Assembly: GCA_020402585.1 (NCBI GenBank)
Contig: JADBZH010000007.1
Span: 1-48,165, forward strand
Direction of reading: 5' to 3'
DNA length: 48,165 bases
From: Phenylobacterium sp.
Lineage (GTDB): Bacteria > Pseudomonadota > Alphaproteobacteria > Caulobacterales > Caulobacteraceae
The number at the start of each line of letters is the position of its first letter. The first letter of the stretch is position 1. The position numbers were made by a program, and so were the translations under genes. This document shows, piece after piece, positions 25,280-40,293 of the stretch. A model generated the notes under the pieces. The model saw only the letters and a program-made list of their open reading frames with translations, searched no databases and was not told the origin of the DNA.

Positions 25280-25326
25280 GAGGCCAGATTGGCCGCGCCC
25301 GGGGCCCGCCACAAGCGCTTGCAGCG

Positions 25327-25355
25327 TTGCAGGCTCCGCCGCTTACAGCTAGGGA
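25327..25355 (+). promoter_or_regulatory. Possible sigma-73 promoter of mdh
   Basis: TTGCAGG (25327-25333), 14 bases, then GCTAGGGA (25348-25355). The spacing and the TTG/GCTA cores fit the Caulobacter housekeeping consensus TTGACGS-N10-14-GCTANAWC; the rest of the -10 is poor. It lies 47 bases upstream of the mdh start. Confidence 0.4.
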
Positions 25356-25402
25356 CGCTCCGACGCGGGCCGACCGCGGAACCCACACTCCGGAGACGAA
25401 CC

Positions 25403-26389
25403 ATGGCTTCCAGGAAACCCATCCGCGTGGCGGTCACCGGCGCGGCCGGCAACATCGGCTACGCCCTCCTGTTCCGCATCGCCTCGGGCGCCATGTTCGG
25501 CCCCGACCAGCCGGTCATCCTCCAGCTGCTGGAGATCCCGGTGGAAGGGCCCCAGAAGGCCCTCAAGGGCGTGGCCATGGAGCTTGAGGACTGCGCCTTC
25601 CCCCTGCTGGCGGGCATGGTCCTGACCGGCGAGGCCGAGGTCGCCTTCAAGGACGCCAACTGGTGCCTGCTGGTGGGCTCCAAGCCCCGCGGCCCCGGCA
25701 TGGAGCGCGCCGACCTCCTGAAGGACAACGGCAAGATCTTCATCGCTCAGGGCAAGGCCATCGACGCCGTCGCCGCCGATGACGCCCGGGTGGCGGTGGT
25801 CGGCAACCCCTGCAACACCAACGTGATGATCGCCGCCGCCCAGGCCCGCCGCCTGCCGGCCGACCGCTTCACCGCCATGGTCCGCCTGGACGAGAACCGC
25901 GCCCGGGCCCAGCTGGCCCAGAAGGCCGGCGTGGCCATCGACGAGGTCACCGACCTCTACATCTATGGCAATCACTCACCGACCATGTTCGCGGACTTCA
26001 CCCACGCGAAGATCGGCGGCAAGGATGCGGCCAGCGTGATCGGCGACGAAGCCTGGCTGAAGAACGACTTCCTTCCCGCCGTCGGCAAGCGCGGTGCGGC
26101 CATCATCGAGGCCCGGGGCCTGTCCTCGGCCGCCTCGGCCGCGAACGCCCTGGTCGACCACGTCCGCGACCTGGTCACTCCCGGCAAGGTCCACTCGGTG
26201 GCGATCAGCAGCGAGGGCCGCTACGGCTTCGCCCCCGGCGTCTGGGCCGGCATGCCCGTGCGCACCACGGCGACCGGCTACGAGGTGATCGAGACCTTCG
26301 CCATGGACGACTTCGCCAAGTCGAAGATCGGCCTGACCAACGATGAGCTGGTCGGCGAGCGTGAGACCATCAAGGACCTCCTGGCCTGA
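25403..26389 (+). CDS. mdh: Malate dehydrogenase, cytosolic-like (type 1) form
   Basis: 328 residues. NAD-binding motif [19 protein letters not shown] (residues 10-28), LLEIP at the second strand, substrate Arg in [14 protein letters not shown], and the catalytic His in GNHSPTM. It interconverts malate and oxaloacetate in the TCA cycle. The sequence resembles the cytosolic-type MDH found in beta- and gammaproteobacteria such as Burkholderia and in actinobacteria, rather than the lactate-dehydrogenase-like MDH usual in Alphaproteobacteria. ATG at 25403 was chosen at the family start. It precedes the suc operon, separated from it by the LytTR and DUF2306 genes. Confidence 0.95.
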   Translation: MASRKPIRVAVTGAAGNIGYALLFRIASGAMFGPDQPVILQLLEIPVEGPQKALKGVAMELEDCAFPLLAGMVLTGEAEVAFKDANWCLLVGSKPRGPGMERADLLKDNGKIFIAQGKAIDAVAADDARVAVVGNPCNTNVMIAAAQARRLPADRFTAMVRLDENRARAQLAQKAGVAIDEVTDLYIYGNHSPTMFADFTHAKIGGKDAASVIGDEAWLKNDFLPAVGKRGAAIIEARGLSSAASAANALVDHVRDLVTPGKVHSVAISSEGRYGFAPGVWAGMPVRTTATGYEVIETFAMDDFAKSKIGLTNDELVGERETIKDLLA

Positions 26390-26393
26390 GACT

Positions 26394-27185
26394 TCAGACC
26401 CACCCTCGCCGCCGAAGCTCGGCGGCGTAGGTGCGGCTGACCGGCGCCTCCGCTCCATCTTTCAATGTCAGGGTCGCCCGGCCGTCGCCCCGGCGGGCGT
26501 CGGCGATGCCGGCGCGCGCCACCCACCAGGATCGGTGCACCTGCATGCCCTCCTGGCCCTCCAGCTCGGCGACGGCGTCGGCCATGCGAAGCAGGATCAG
26601 GTCCTGTCCGGCGCTGGTGTGCACGCGCAGATAGTGGTCCTCGGCCTCGACCGCCCAGATCTCGGCGCCGCGCAGCCGGATCGGCAGCCGCTCCAGGAAG
26701 CGCGAGGGTGCGGTGGACAGGCCCGGCTCCCTCCGGTCCCGGGTGACCGGGTTCACGGCCACGGAGAGCAGCGACATGGACACGGACACCACCAGGGAGG
26801 TGCCGATGTATCCGAGCAGGGCTGAGGGAGGGATATGCGCTCCCGGAATCAGGCCCGCCGTCAACCAGACGATCACGCCGATCGGCGCGAAGGTCAGGAG
26901 GCCGCCCAGGATCGCGCGGAGCCAACGGTTCAGCCCGGGCGCGAGCCGGCCCGCCAGGAGGTAGCCCCCCAGGCCGATGGCGCCGGTCAGGACCGCCACC
27001 GGGATCATGTAGGCGAGCCTTACGCCCAGGGGAAAGTCTTCGAGACCGAAGGCGCCGACAAACCCGAGGAAGGCGCCGACGGCTGCGGCGAGGCCCAGGG
27101 TGATGGCGAACACCCGCCGGTAATCCTCCACCGTCCACGCTTCGTGAATGGCGGACCCGGGCGGCTTGCGAAGCGGCGGCGTCAT
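26394..27185 (-). CDS. Membrane-anchored LytTR-family transcriptional regulator (second copy)
   Basis: 263 residues from ATG at 27185. Residues about 25-145 contain four hydrophobic segments. Residues 163-263 are a LytTR DNA-binding domain, with AEDHYLRVHTSAGQDLILLRM and [13 protein letters not shown], ending in the VSRTYAAELRRRGWV pattern. It has the same architecture as the regulator at 445-1209, so the two are paralogues or a shared subfamily. It is divergent from the DUF2306 gene 93 bases away, a likely target or partner. It ends convergently with mdh, with a 9-base-pair hairpin just inside its 3' end. Confidence 0.85.
   Translation of the reverse strand: MTPPLRKPPGSAIHEAWTVEDYRRVFAITLGLAAAVGAFLGFVGAFGLEDFPLGVRLAYMIPVAVLTGAIGLGGYLLAGRLAPGLNRWLRAILGGLLTFAPIGVIVWLTAGLIPGAHIPPSALLGYIGTSLVVSVSMSLLSVAVNPVTRDRREPGLSTAPSRFLERLPIRLRGAEIWAVEAEDHYLRVHTSAGQDLILLRMADAVAELEGQEGMQVHRSWWVARAGIADARRGDGRATLTLKDGAEAPVSRTYAAELRRRGWV
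26407..26427. terminator. Hairpin at the mdh/LytTR convergent ends
   Basis: Perfect 9-base stem CGCCGCCGA (26407-26415) with TCGGCGGCG (26419-26427) and a 3-base loop, 18 bases after the mdh stop and inside the last codons of the LytTR gene. It could terminate mdh transcription; no U tract. Confidence 0.5.
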
Positions 27186-27278
27186 CTGGCGAATCCCCGT
27201 TTGAGGCCCGGCGCGGGGGCCATCAGGTTCCGGCCATGGCCCAGCGGCGACGTCCGCCCGGCCGACCGGAGACCCAAG

Positions 27279-27827
27279 ATGACCCTGATGTCCCAAATCC
27301 GCACCCCCTCGCGCAAGATCACGTTGATCGTCGCCCTGACGGTGGGCCCCCTTGCCCTGGCGGCGTCTCTCCTGCCCGGGATCCTGGCGGACCGGACGGC
27401 GGGCGCTGCGCCGGCGGCGGTGCATCCGCATGCCCCGGACCTGGACCTGCTGGCCTCGACCTCGCCGGTCATCCTGGTCCACCTGGCGTTCGGCCTGCTC
27501 GCCCTGATGGTCGGGGCCATCCTCATGGCCGGGCGCAAGGGCGCCCGGATGCACCGGATCCTCGGCTGGGGCTGGGTGCTTGCAGTGGGGATCGTCGCCG
27601 TCACCTCCCTCTTCATCCGAGTCGTCAATCCGGGTCACTTCTCCTTCATCCACATCCTGAGCGGCTATGTGATCATCGCCCTGCCCCTGGCGGTGGCGGC
27701 GGCCCGACGCCATGACGTGGAACGGCACCGGCGCTACATGACCGGCCTGTTCTATGGCGGCTTCGCCGTGAACGTCCTCTTCGTCCTCCTGCCGGGCCGT
27801 TTCGTGTGGAATCTCTTCCTCGGCTGA
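27279..27827 (+). CDS. DUF2306 family membrane protein
   Basis: 182 residues with four predicted membrane segments (about 15-33, 64-82, 92-110, 123-142) and a fifth weaker hydrophobic stretch near 160-178. The conserved histidines and arginines typical of the family are seen in ARMHRILGWGWV, HFSFIHILSGYV and HDVERHRRYMTG. DUF2306 proteins are cytochrome b561-like small membrane proteins of unknown role. It is divergent from a membrane LytTR regulator, a pairing that suggests regulation of or signalling through this protein. ATG at 27279 was chosen; a longer open frame upstream is the antisense of the regulator. Confidence 0.8.
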   Translation: MTLMSQIRTPSRKITLIVALTVGPLALAASLLPGILADRTAGAAPAAVHPHAPDLDLLASTSPVILVHLAFGLLALMVGAILMAGRKGARMHRILGWGWVLAVGIVAVTSLFIRVVNPGHFSFIHILSGYVIIALPLAVAAARRHDVERHRRYMTGLFYGGFAVNVLFVLLPGRFVWNLFLG

Positions 27828-27851
27828 CGCAGCGGCAGGACGGCTCGGCGG

Positions 27852-27881
27852 TTGCCTGATCTCCGGGGGGCGCCTATAAAC
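27852..27881 (+). promoter_or_regulatory. Possible sigma-73 promoter of the suc operon
   Basis: TTGCCTG (27852-27858), 14 bases, then CCTATAAAC (27873-27881), six of eight matches to the Caulobacter -10 consensus GCTANAWC. A small hairpin, CTCGCC with GGCGAG (27888-27904), follows in the leader, 26 bases before the sucC start. Confidence 0.5.
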
Positions 27882-27930
27882 CGGCCACTCGCCAATCGGG
27901 CGAGCCAGCAGAACAGCGCTTCTGGGCCCC

Positions 27931-29129
<1,199 letters not shown>

Positions 29130-29130
<1 letters not shown>

Positions 29131-30008
29131 TGTCCATTCTGATCGGCAAAGAAACCCGGGTCATCTGCCAGGGAATTACCGGCGCCCAGGGCACCTTCCA
29201 CTCCGAGCAGGCCATCGCCTACGGGACCAAGATGGTCGGCGGCGTCACCCCCGGCAAAGGCGGGACCACCCATGTGGGCCTGCCCGTGTTCAACACGGTG
29301 GATGAAGCCGTGCGGCAAACGGGCGCAGACGCCAGCGTGATTTATGTGCCGCCGCCCTTCGCCGCGGATTCGATCCTCGAAGCGATCGACGCCGGAATTC
29401 CCCTGATCATCTGCATCACGGAAGGCATTCCCGTCGCCGACATGGTCAAGGTCAAGCGGGCCCTGTCGGGCTCGAAGTCCCGGCTGATCGGCCCGAACTG
29501 TCCCGGCGTGCTGACCCCCGAAGCCTGCAAGATCGGCATCATGCCCGGGAATATCTTCCGCAAGGGCTCGGTGGGTGTTGTTTCCCGTTCGGGTACCCTT
29601 ACCTACGAGGCGGTGTTCCAGACCAGCCAGGTCGGCCTTGGCCAGACCACGGCCGTGGGCATTGGCGGGGACCCCGTGAAGGGCACGGAGTTCATCGACG
29701 TGCTCGACATGTTCCTGAAGGACCCCGAGACCGAGTCGATCATCATGATCGGCGAAATCGGCGGTTCGGCTGAAGAAGATGCTGCAGAATTCATAAAGAA
29801 TTCAGCGATTCGGAAGCCTATGGTCGGGTTCATTGCGGGCCGCACCGCCCCGCCCGGACGCAGGATGGGCCATGCCGGCGCCATCATCTCGGGTGGCAAG
29901 GGCGGCGCGGAGGACAAGATTGCGGCGATGGAGTCCGCGGGAATCCGCGTGGCGCCGTCTCCGGCGAAGCTGGGAGAGACCCTGCTCGAGGTGCTGAAAG
30001 GCGCCTGA
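29130..30008 (+). CDS. sucD: Succinyl-CoA synthetase, alpha subunit
   Basis: 292 residues. The CoA-binding Rossmann domain ([20 protein letters not shown]) is followed by the ligase domain with [10 protein letters not shown] and [16 protein letters not shown], in which His248 is the phosphorylated residue. It forms the alpha2beta2 enzyme with SucC. Start overlaps the sucC stop by one base. A short stretch around 29770-29820 is locally AT-rich, unlike the rest of the operon, without breaking the frame. Confidence 0.98.
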
Positions 30009-30092
30009 GGGGGCCTGACAATTTAACCTTGAGCGGTCCAGGTCGACTCTCCTCCAGAAGGCGTCGCGGGCCGCCGGCGACAGGCGGGCGAC

Positions 30093-33041
<2,949 letters not shown>

Positions 33042-33057
33042 ACCCAAGGACACGACC

Positions 33058-34260
33058 ATGGCCGACATCATGACCCCCGCCCTTGGAGAGTCCGTCTCCG
33101 AGGCCACCGTGGCGCGCTGGGCGAAGAAGCCTGGCGAAGCGGTCCGCAAGGACGAGATCCTGGTCGAGCTTGAGACCGACAAGGTCAGCCTCGAAGTGGC
33201 GGCCCCGGCGGACGGCGTCCTGGAGTCCATCTCCGCCGAGGAAGGCGCGACGGTCGAGCCCGGCGCGGTCCTGGGCCGGGTGAAGGAGGGCGCCGCAGCC
33301 GCAGCCCCGGCCGCCGCCCCTGCGCCCGCCGCGCCCAAGCCCGCCAAGCCCGCCCCCGCCGCCCCGGCGGCCGCCGCCGCCGCGCCGGTTCTGGCCCCTT
33401 CCGCCCAGCGCATCGCCACTGAAGGCGGGCTCGATCCCGCCGCCATCCCCGGCTCCGGCAAGGGCGGGCGGGTGACCAAGGCCGACGCCATGGCCGCCCT
33501 CGAGGCGCGCGCCGCCGCCCCGCCGCCGGCCCCTGCGCCGACCGCCCCGCGCGAGGCCCACGCCCGCGAGGAGCGCGTCAGGATGTCCCGCCTGCGGCAG
33601 ACCATCGCCCGCCGGCTGAAGGAGGCGCAGCAGACCGCCGCCATGCTGACGACCTTCAACGAGGTCGACATGAGCGCCGTCATGGCCCTTAGGAACACCT
33701 ACAAGGACGCCTTCGAGAAGACCCACGGCGTGAAGATGGGCTTCATGGGCTTCTTCGTCCGGGCCTGCATCCACGCCCTCAAGGCCGTGCCCGAGGTCAA
33801 CGCCGAGATCGACGGACAGGACCTGATCTACAAGAACCACTACGACATCGGCGTGGCCGTCGGCACCGAGCGCGGCCTTGTCGTGCCCGTGGTCCGCGAC
33901 GCCGACGCCCTGTCCCTGGCGGGGATCGAGAAGGCCATCGGCGCCCTCGGCAAGAAGGCCCGAGACGGCGCCCTGGCCCTGGATGACCTGCAGGGCGGCA
34001 CCTTCACCATCTCGAACGGCGGGGTCTATGGCTCGCTGATGTCGACGCCGATCCTCAATGCACCGCAGTCGGGCATCCTGGGCATGCACAAGATCCAGGA
34101 GCGTCCCATGGCCGTGAACGGCCAGGTGGTCATCCGCCCAATGATGTACCTGGCCCTGTCCTATGACCACCGCATCGTCGACGGCCAGGGCGCCGTGACC
34201 TTCCTGGTCCGCGTAAAGGAAGCCATCGAGGATCCGCAGCGCCTGCTGCTCGACATCTAA
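33058..34260 (+). CDS. sucB: 2-oxoglutarate dehydrogenase E2, dihydrolipoyl succinyltransferase
   Basis: 400 residues. Lipoyl domain 1-78 with the lipoylated Lys42 in ETDKVSLEV. An Ala/Pro-rich linker (about 82-115) leads to the E1/E3-binding domain (about 116-155, [29 protein letters not shown]). A second linker precedes the catalytic domain, which ends with H371 and D375 in [13 protein letters not shown]. It transfers succinyl to CoA. One lipoyl domain, as usual for this enzyme. It starts 16 bases after sucA. Confidence 0.98.
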   Translation: MADIMTPALGESVSEATVARWAKKPGEAVRKDEILVELETDKVSLEVAAPADGVLESISAEEGATVEPGAVLGRVKEGAAAAAPAAAPAPAAPKPAKPAPAAPAAAAAAPVLAPSAQRIATEGGLDPAAIPGSGKGGRVTKADAMAALEARAAAPPPAPAPTAPREAHAREERVRMSRLRQTIARRLKEAQQTAAMLTTFNEVDMSAVMALRNTYKDAFEKTHGVKMGFMGFFVRACIHALKAVPEVNAEIDGQDLIYKNHYDIGVAVGTERGLVVPVVRDADALSLAGIEKAIGALGKKARDGALALDDLQGGTFTISNGGVYGSLMSTPILNAPQSGILGMHKIQERPMAVNGQVVIRPMMYLALSYDHRIVDGQGAVTFLVRVKEAIEDPQRLLLDI

Positions 34261-34294
34261 TCCGGTTCAGGCCCCTGGCGGGCGAGGAAATCCC

Positions 34295-35685
<1,391 letters not shown>

Positions 35686-35692
<7 letters not shown>

Positions 35693-35718
35693 CGGGCGCC
35701 GGACGGCTTCGTCAGGCC
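35686..35718. terminator. Bidirectional hairpin between lpdA and xerC
   Basis: Perfect 9-base stem GGCCTGACG (35686-35694) with CGTCAGGCC (35710-35718), 15-base loop. The left arm contains the lpdA stop (TGA 35690-35692) and the right arm the xerC stop (35712-35714, minus). Confidence 0.6.
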
Positions 35719-36626
35719 CTCGGGTGAGCGCTCGCATAGGCCCGGAGCAGGGCCGCGGAATCCACCTGGGTGTAGCGCTGGGTGGTGGACAGGGAGGCGT
35801 GGCCCAGCAGCTCCTGAATTGATCTCAGGTCGGCGCCGGCGCCCAGAAGGTGGGTGGCGAAGGCGTGCCTCAGGGCGTGAGGCGTGGCGCTGGCCGGCAG
35901 GCCCAGCCGCCCCCGCATCCCCTGCACCGCCGCCTGGACATGCCGTGGCGAAAGGGGGCCGCCCCGCCGGGCCCGAAACAGGGGGTCGTCGGGCGAGAGG
36001 GGAAAGGGCTGGGCGTCCAGGTAGTCCTGAACGGCCCGGGCCACCCTGGGCAGGACCGGGACCATCCGCGTCTTCGCGCCCTTGCCCGTGATCCGCAGGG
36101 CCTCGCCCAGGGGCGCATCCCGGCGGCGCAGGGACAGGGCCTCGGAGATCCGCAGGCCGCAGCCGTAGAGCAGGGTCAGGACGGCCTCGTCCCGGGCCGA
36201 CTCCCAGGGGTCCAGGTTTGCATCGAGCCCCGGTTCGGCCAGGAGTTCCGCCGCCTGGTCCTCGCTGACCGGGCGCGGGGCCGAGGGCCGGACCCGCGGC
36301 CCCCGCACCAGGGCGAGGGCGGGGTTGGCGATCCCCAGCCTTCGGTCGAGGAAGCCGTGGAAGGTCCGGATCGCTGACAGGGACTGGGACAGGGAGCGGG
36401 GCGACAGCGGCGCCTCGCCCTGGCGCAACACCGCCAGCCAGGCCCGGATTTCTGCGGCGCTGATCCCGCCGAGGTCCGCCGCCGTCAGGGGGCCGCCCCG
36501 ATGTCCCTCCAGGAAGGTCAGGTAGCGCCGTCCGATAAAGCCGTAGGCGGCCAGGGTGCGGGGCGACAGGCGTCGCTCCTGCTCCAGGTGCTCCAGCCAT
36601 TGGGCGAGGGCCGCGCGGGCCTCCAT
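35712..36626 (-). CDS. xerC: Tyrosine recombinase XerC-like
   Basis: 304 residues. The SAM-like N-terminal domain spans 1-95. All catalytic residues of tyrosine recombinases are present: R159 (GLRISEAL), K182 (GKGAK), H250 and R253 (HALRHAFATH), H276 (LLGHASL) and Tyr285 (RYTQVD). XerC with XerD resolves chromosome dimers at dif. Its overlap by one base (TGATG) with DUF484, a gene commonly coupled to xerC, supports XerC rather than an integrase of a mobile element. No dif site was recognised here. Confidence 0.92.
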   Translation of the reverse strand: MEARAALAQWLEHLEQERRLSPRTLAAYGFIGRRYLTFLEGHRGGPLTAADLGGISAAEIRAWLAVLRQGEAPLSPRSLSQSLSAIRTFHGFLDRRLGIANPALALVRGPRVRPSAPRPVSEDQAAELLAEPGLDANLDPWESARDEAVLTLLYGCGLRISEALSLRRRDAPLGEALRITGKGAKTRMVPVLPRVARAVQDYLDAQPFPLSPDDPLFRARRGGPLSPRHVQAAVQGMRGRLGLPASATPHALRHAFATHLLGAGADLRSIQELLGHASLSTTQRYTQVDSAALLRAYASAHPRA

Positions 36627-37318
36627 CAGGCGTCTCCGCCCGGCTCCGCGTCCATGAGCCGCCGCGCCAGCCGCTCGGTGACCCGGGCCACGAAGGCGAC
36701 AAGCTCCGGCCCCATGTCCGGCGTGAAGCCCTCAGGGTCGCCGGACCCGAAGCCGAGGAGCCCCGGGCCGGTGGGCAGTTCAAGGCGGGCCAGGGCCATG
36801 GAGCGGACAAAGGGCGCCTGCTCGCCAAACAGGCCGAGGGCCGTCGCCCTGAACCCGAGAAGGAGCTCCGCCCCGTCGTCGAGCACCCGGGCGACCCCGT
36901 CGTCCGGCAGGCGCCGCCAGCCTTCCGGAGCCAAAGGTCCCTCCAGGCCAAGGGCTCCGGCCTGCAGGCCAAATCGGGCGCGGGCGATCTCATCGAGGCG
37001 AAGGGCGAGATCAGCGGCGTCTGTCGCGTCCAGGAGATCCAGAACCGCCTCCCGGGTCTGGGCCTGGGCCATGAAATTGGCGCGGGCGACCACTTCGAGC
37101 CGGACCCGCGCCTCGCTCTCAAGCCGGGCGGTCTCGCTGACCCGGGCGAGGGCGGCGGGCCCGAACTCCACCACGCGGGCGTCGGGCCTCAGGGCCAGAC
37201 CCAGGGCCTGGAGGGTCTCCGGATCACCGGTCAGGATGTCCGGGCGACGGAGCAGGACCGCGCGCACCATTTCGGGCCCGGGCTCGTCCGCCACGTCCGC
37301 CTCGCCCGCACCGCTCAT
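36626..37318 (-). CDS. DUF484 family protein
   Basis: 230 residues. The N-terminal helices (VRAVLLRRPDILTGDPETLQAL) and a GAF-like core with TGPGLLGFGSGDPEGFTPDMGPELVAFVA near the C-terminus match DUF484. The family is of unknown function and is typically encoded directly upstream of xerC, as here. The two are translationally coupled through TGATG. It begins 18 bases after the transaldolase stop, so three genes form one likely transcript. Confidence 0.88.
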   Translation of the reverse strand: MSGAGEADVADEPGPEMVRAVLLRRPDILTGDPETLQALGLALRPDARVVEFGPAALARVSETARLESEARVRLEVVARANFMAQAQTREAVLDLLDATDAADLALRLDEIARARFGLQAGALGLEGPLAPEGWRRLPDDGVARVLDDGAELLLGFRATALGLFGEQAPFVRSMALARLELPTGPGLLGFGSGDPEGFTPDMGPELVAFVARVTERLARRLMDAEPGGDA

Positions 37319-37336
37319 CGCTCCTGCACCCCTGGC

Positions 37337-37990
37337 TCAGAGTATCGACTGTCCCGTGGCGGCCCAGTCGCTGAGGAACTGAGAAAGCCCCCGTTCGGTT
37401 AACGGGTGCTTGAAGAGGGCGGTGAAGACTTCCGGCGGGATCGTGGCGCAGTCGGCGCCGCAGAGGGCGGCGGCCGTGACATGGGCCGGGCTCCGGATCG
37501 AGGCGGCGAGGATCTCGGTATCGAAGTCGTAGTTGTCGTAGATGGCCCGGATCTCGGTGATCAGGTCCATGCCCTCCGCGCCGTGGTCGTCCAGCCGGCC
37601 GATGAAGGGCGAGATGTAGCTGGCGCCGGCCTTGGCCGCGAGCAGGGCCTGAGCCGCCGAGAAGCACAGGGTGACGTTGGTCTGGATTCCCTGCACCGCG
37701 AACTCCGATGTGGCGACCAGGCCCTCCCGCGTCAGCGGCACCTTGACCACCACGTTCGGCGCGATCGCAGCCAGCTTCACGCCCTCGGCGAGCATGCCCG
37801 CCGTGTCCGTGGCGGCGACCTCGGCGCTGACCGGCCCTTCGACCAGTTCGCAGATCTCGGCGATGACGTCGAACATGGGCCGGCCCGACCTGGCGATCAG
37901 CGTGGGGTTGGTCGTCACGCCGTCGACGAGGCCGGTGGCGGCGAGATCCTTGAGGATCGCCACGTCGGTGGTGTCGAGAAAGAGTTGCAT
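37337..37990 (-). CDS. fsa: Transaldolase, TalC/MipB (FSA-like) type
   Basis: 217 residues, the small transaldolase subfamily. The Schiff-base lysine is K83 in [40 protein letters not shown] and [12 protein letters not shown] are family blocks. Members are either true transaldolases of the pentose phosphate pathway or fructose-6-phosphate aldolases; sequence alone does not decide. ATG at 37990 is the family start. It is divergent from priA, with 106 bases between starts. Confidence 0.93.
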   Translation of the reverse strand: MQLFLDTTDVAILKDLAATGLVDGVTTNPTLIARSGRPMFDVIAEICELVEGPVSAEVAATDTAGMLAEGVKLAAIAPNVVVKVPLTREGLVATSEFAVQGIQTNVTLCFSAAQALLAAKAGASYISPFIGRLDDHGAEGMDLITEIRAIYDNYDFDTEILAASIRSPAHVTAAALCGADCATIPPEVFTALFKHPLTERGLSQFLSDWAATGQSIL

Positions 37991-38096
37991 CTGGCTGCGT
38001 CCGCTTTTGTTGAAGGGGTCTTGTAGGACTCCGGAGGCCGCCCCGGAAGCCCTGAAGGCTCCCGGTCCGGGACGGACCGGTCTAAGAAGAGGCGAC

Positions 38097-40259
38097 ATGG
38101 CCCGCATTGTCTCCGTCCTCCTGCCCCTGCCCCTGCCGGAAGCCTTCGACTACGAGGAGCCCGAGGGTCTTGACCTGTCGGTGGGAGAGCAGGTCTCCGT
38201 TCCCCTGGGCGGTCGTCTCGCCGGGGGCGTGGTGACCCAGGTCCGGGAGGGCGCCGGCGGCAACCGTCCGCTCAAGGCGGTGTCCGGCCGGCTCGAGGCT
38301 CTCCCGCTCAGTCCGGCCACCCTGGACTTCATCCAGTGGGCGGCGCGCTACGCCGCGGAGTTTCCGGGCCTGCCCCTGGCCATCGCCCTGCGCGGCGCCC
38401 GGGCGCCCCTGCCGCGCCCTGAGCGCCTCGCGGTCCTCTCGGACCAACCGCCATCCCGGGTGACGCCGGCGCGGACCCGTGTCCTGGAAGCCGCCGGGGA
38501 GGGCCCGGCGGCGCCGGCGGACCTGGCCCGCCGCGCCGGGGTCTCGGCCGCCGTCGTCCGGGGGCTCATCGACGACGGCGCCCTCGAGATGCGGCTCGCT
38601 CCGCGTCCCGACACCTTCGGCGCCCCGGACCTCGACCGACCGGCGCCGCCCCTCAATGACAGCCAGGCCGCCGCCGCCGCAGGCCTGCGGGACATGCTCG
38701 GCGAGGGGGGGTTCCAGGCCGCCCTCCTCGACGGGGTCACCGGTTCCGGCAAGACGGAGGTCTACCTGGAGGCGGTCCGGGCCGCCCTGGCCGCGGATCC
38801 GGGCGGACAGGTCCTGATCCTCCTGCCGGAGATCGCCCTGACCCAGGCCCTGATCGCCCGGGTGACGGAGCGGTTCGGAGCCCCTCCTGGCGAGTGGCAC
38901 TCCGGGGTCGCCCCGCCCGCCCGCCGGCAGGTCTGGGACGCGGTGGCGGAGGGCCGCTGCCGGATCGTCGTCGGCGCGCGGTCCGCCCTCTTCCTGCCCT
39001 TCCGCCGCCTCCGCCTGATCGTGGTCGACGAGGAGCATGACACCTCCTTCAAGCAGGAAGAGGGCTTCATCTACCAGGCGCGGGACCTCGCTGTCGTCCG
39101 GGCCAAGCTGGAGGGCGCAGCGGTCATCCTCGCCTCGGCGACGCCCTCCCTTGAGACCCTTCGGAACGCCGAGACCGGCCGCTACCGATGGCTGCGGCTC
39201 GCGGACAGACACGGTGAGGCGCGACTACCGGACATCCGGCTGGTGGACCTGCGGGAGTCGCCGCCGGAGGCGGGCCGATGGATCTCACCGCCCCTCGCCG
39301 AGGCCATGGCCGAGACCCTGGCGGCGGGGGAGCAGACCCTGCTCTTCCTGAACCGGCGAGGCTACGCCCCTCTGGTCCTGTGCCGGGCCTGCGGCCAGAA
39401 GCTGACGGCGCCGGACACCGATTCCTGGCTGGTGGAACATCGCTACACCAACCGTCTGGTCTGCCACCTGACCGGGTTCTCCATGCCGCGCCCAGCGACC
39501 TGTCCGCACTGCGGGGCCGCCGATTCCCTGGTCTCCATCGGCCCTGGGGTCGAGCGTCTCGAGGAGGAGGCCCGGGCCCTGTTCCCGGAATCGCGCATCG
39601 CGGTCTTCTCCTCCGACACCGTGCGCAGCGCCGCCGACGCCCGGTCCATGGTCGAGACCATGGCGGCCGGAGAGATCGACATCCTCGTCGCCACCCAGGC
39701 CGCGGCCAAGGGGCATAACTTCCCGAACCTGACCCTTGTCGGCGTGATCGACGCGGACCTGGGCCTCAGGGGCGGGGACCTGCGGGCCGCCGAGCGGACC
39801 TTCCAGCTCCTGGCCCAGGCCACGGGACGGGCCGGACGACGCGACCGGCCCGGACGCGCCCTGATCCAGACCTGGACTCCCGATCATCCCGTCATGCAGG
39901 CGCTCAGGGCCCAGGATCGGGACGCCTTCGTCCGGACCGAGCTGGATGAGCGGGAGCTGGCGGGCCTGCCGCCCTTCGGCCGCCTGGCGGCGGTGGTGGT
40001 GTCAGGACGCGACCCAGCGGCGCTGGAGGCTTTCGTCCGTGAGGCGGCGGCCGCGGCTCCCAACGCCGAGGGCGTTGAGGTCTATGGACCGGCCGACGCG
40101 CCGATGGCCCTTGTGCGGGGCCGCCGGCGCAAGCGCTTCCTGGTGCGCGCCGATCGGCAGGTGGATCTGTCGGCCTATATGGGGGCCTGGCGGGCCCGGC
40201 TGAAGCCGCGGGGCTCCATCCGGGTCTCCATCGACGTCGACCCCTACAGCTTCTTCTGA
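38097..40259 (+). CDS. priA: Primosomal replication restart helicase PriA, second zinc site degenerate
   Basis: 720 residues. N-terminal DNA-binding domain 1-100; helicase Walker [12 protein letters not shown] with K219; Walker B DEEH at D311; later motifs [19 protein letters not shown] and [13 protein letters not shown]. The zinc-binding insertion keeps C429, C432, C469 and C472 (first site). At the second site the expected cysteines are A438, T441 and T459, and only C456 remains; spacing otherwise matches E. coli PriA residue for residue. PriA reloads the replisome at stalled forks. ATG at 38097 is the family start. Confidence 0.96.
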   Translation: MARIVSVLLPLPLPEAFDYEEPEGLDLSVGEQVSVPLGGRLAGGVVTQVREGAGGNRPLKAVSGRLEALPLSPATLDFIQWAARYAAEFPGLPLAIALRGARAPLPRPERLAVLSDQPPSRVTPARTRVLEAAGEGPAAPADLARRAGVSAAVVRGLIDDGALEMRLAPRPDTFGAPDLDRPAPPLNDSQAAAAAGLRDMLGEGGFQAALLDGVTGSGKTEVYLEAVRAALAADPGGQVLILLPEIALTQALIARVTERFGAPPGEWHSGVAPPARRQVWDAVAEGRCRIVVGARSALFLPFRRLRLIVVDEEHDTSFKQEEGFIYQARDLAVVRAKLEGAAVILASATPSLETLRNAETGRYRWLRLADRHGEARLPDIRLVDLRESPPEAGRWISPPLAEAMAETLAAGEQTLLFLNRRGYAPLVLCRACGQKLTAPDTDSWLVEHRYTNRLVCHLTGFSMPRPATCPHCGAADSLVSIGPGVERLEEEARALFPESRIAVFSSDTVRSAADARSMVETMAAGEIDILVATQAAAKGHNFPNLTLVGVIDADLGLRGGDLRAAERTFQLLAQATGRAGRRDRPGRALIQTWTPDHPVMQALRAQDRDAFVRTELDERELAGLPPFGRLAAVVVSGRDPAALEAFVREAAAAAPNAEGVEVYGPADAPMALVRGRRRKRFLVRADRQVDLSAYMGAWRARLKPRGSIRVSIDVDPYSFF

Positions 40260-40260
40260 G

Positions 40261-40293
40261 GCCGGGAGAGGCCCGGCGGGTCAGTGACCCGCC
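40261..40293. terminator. Overlapping hairpins between priA and the TerC gene
   Basis: A 6-base stem GCCGGG (40261-40266) with CCCGGC (40272-40277) overlaps a perfect 9-base stem GGCGGGTCA (40275-40283) with TGACCCGCC (40285-40293). The second includes the TerC stop codon (40281-40283). The two cannot form fully at once. Probably terminates both convergent genes. Confidence 0.55.

Noticed and set aside
33290..33420. Ala/Pro-rich stretch in sucB as a separate repeat element
   Set aside because: It is the normal flexible linker after the lipoyl domain of E2 proteins.
35712..36626. Integrase of a mobile element
   Set aside because: The protein is an XerC-like recombinase with DUF484 coupled to it, a standard chromosomal arrangement, and no attachment sites or cargo are nearby.
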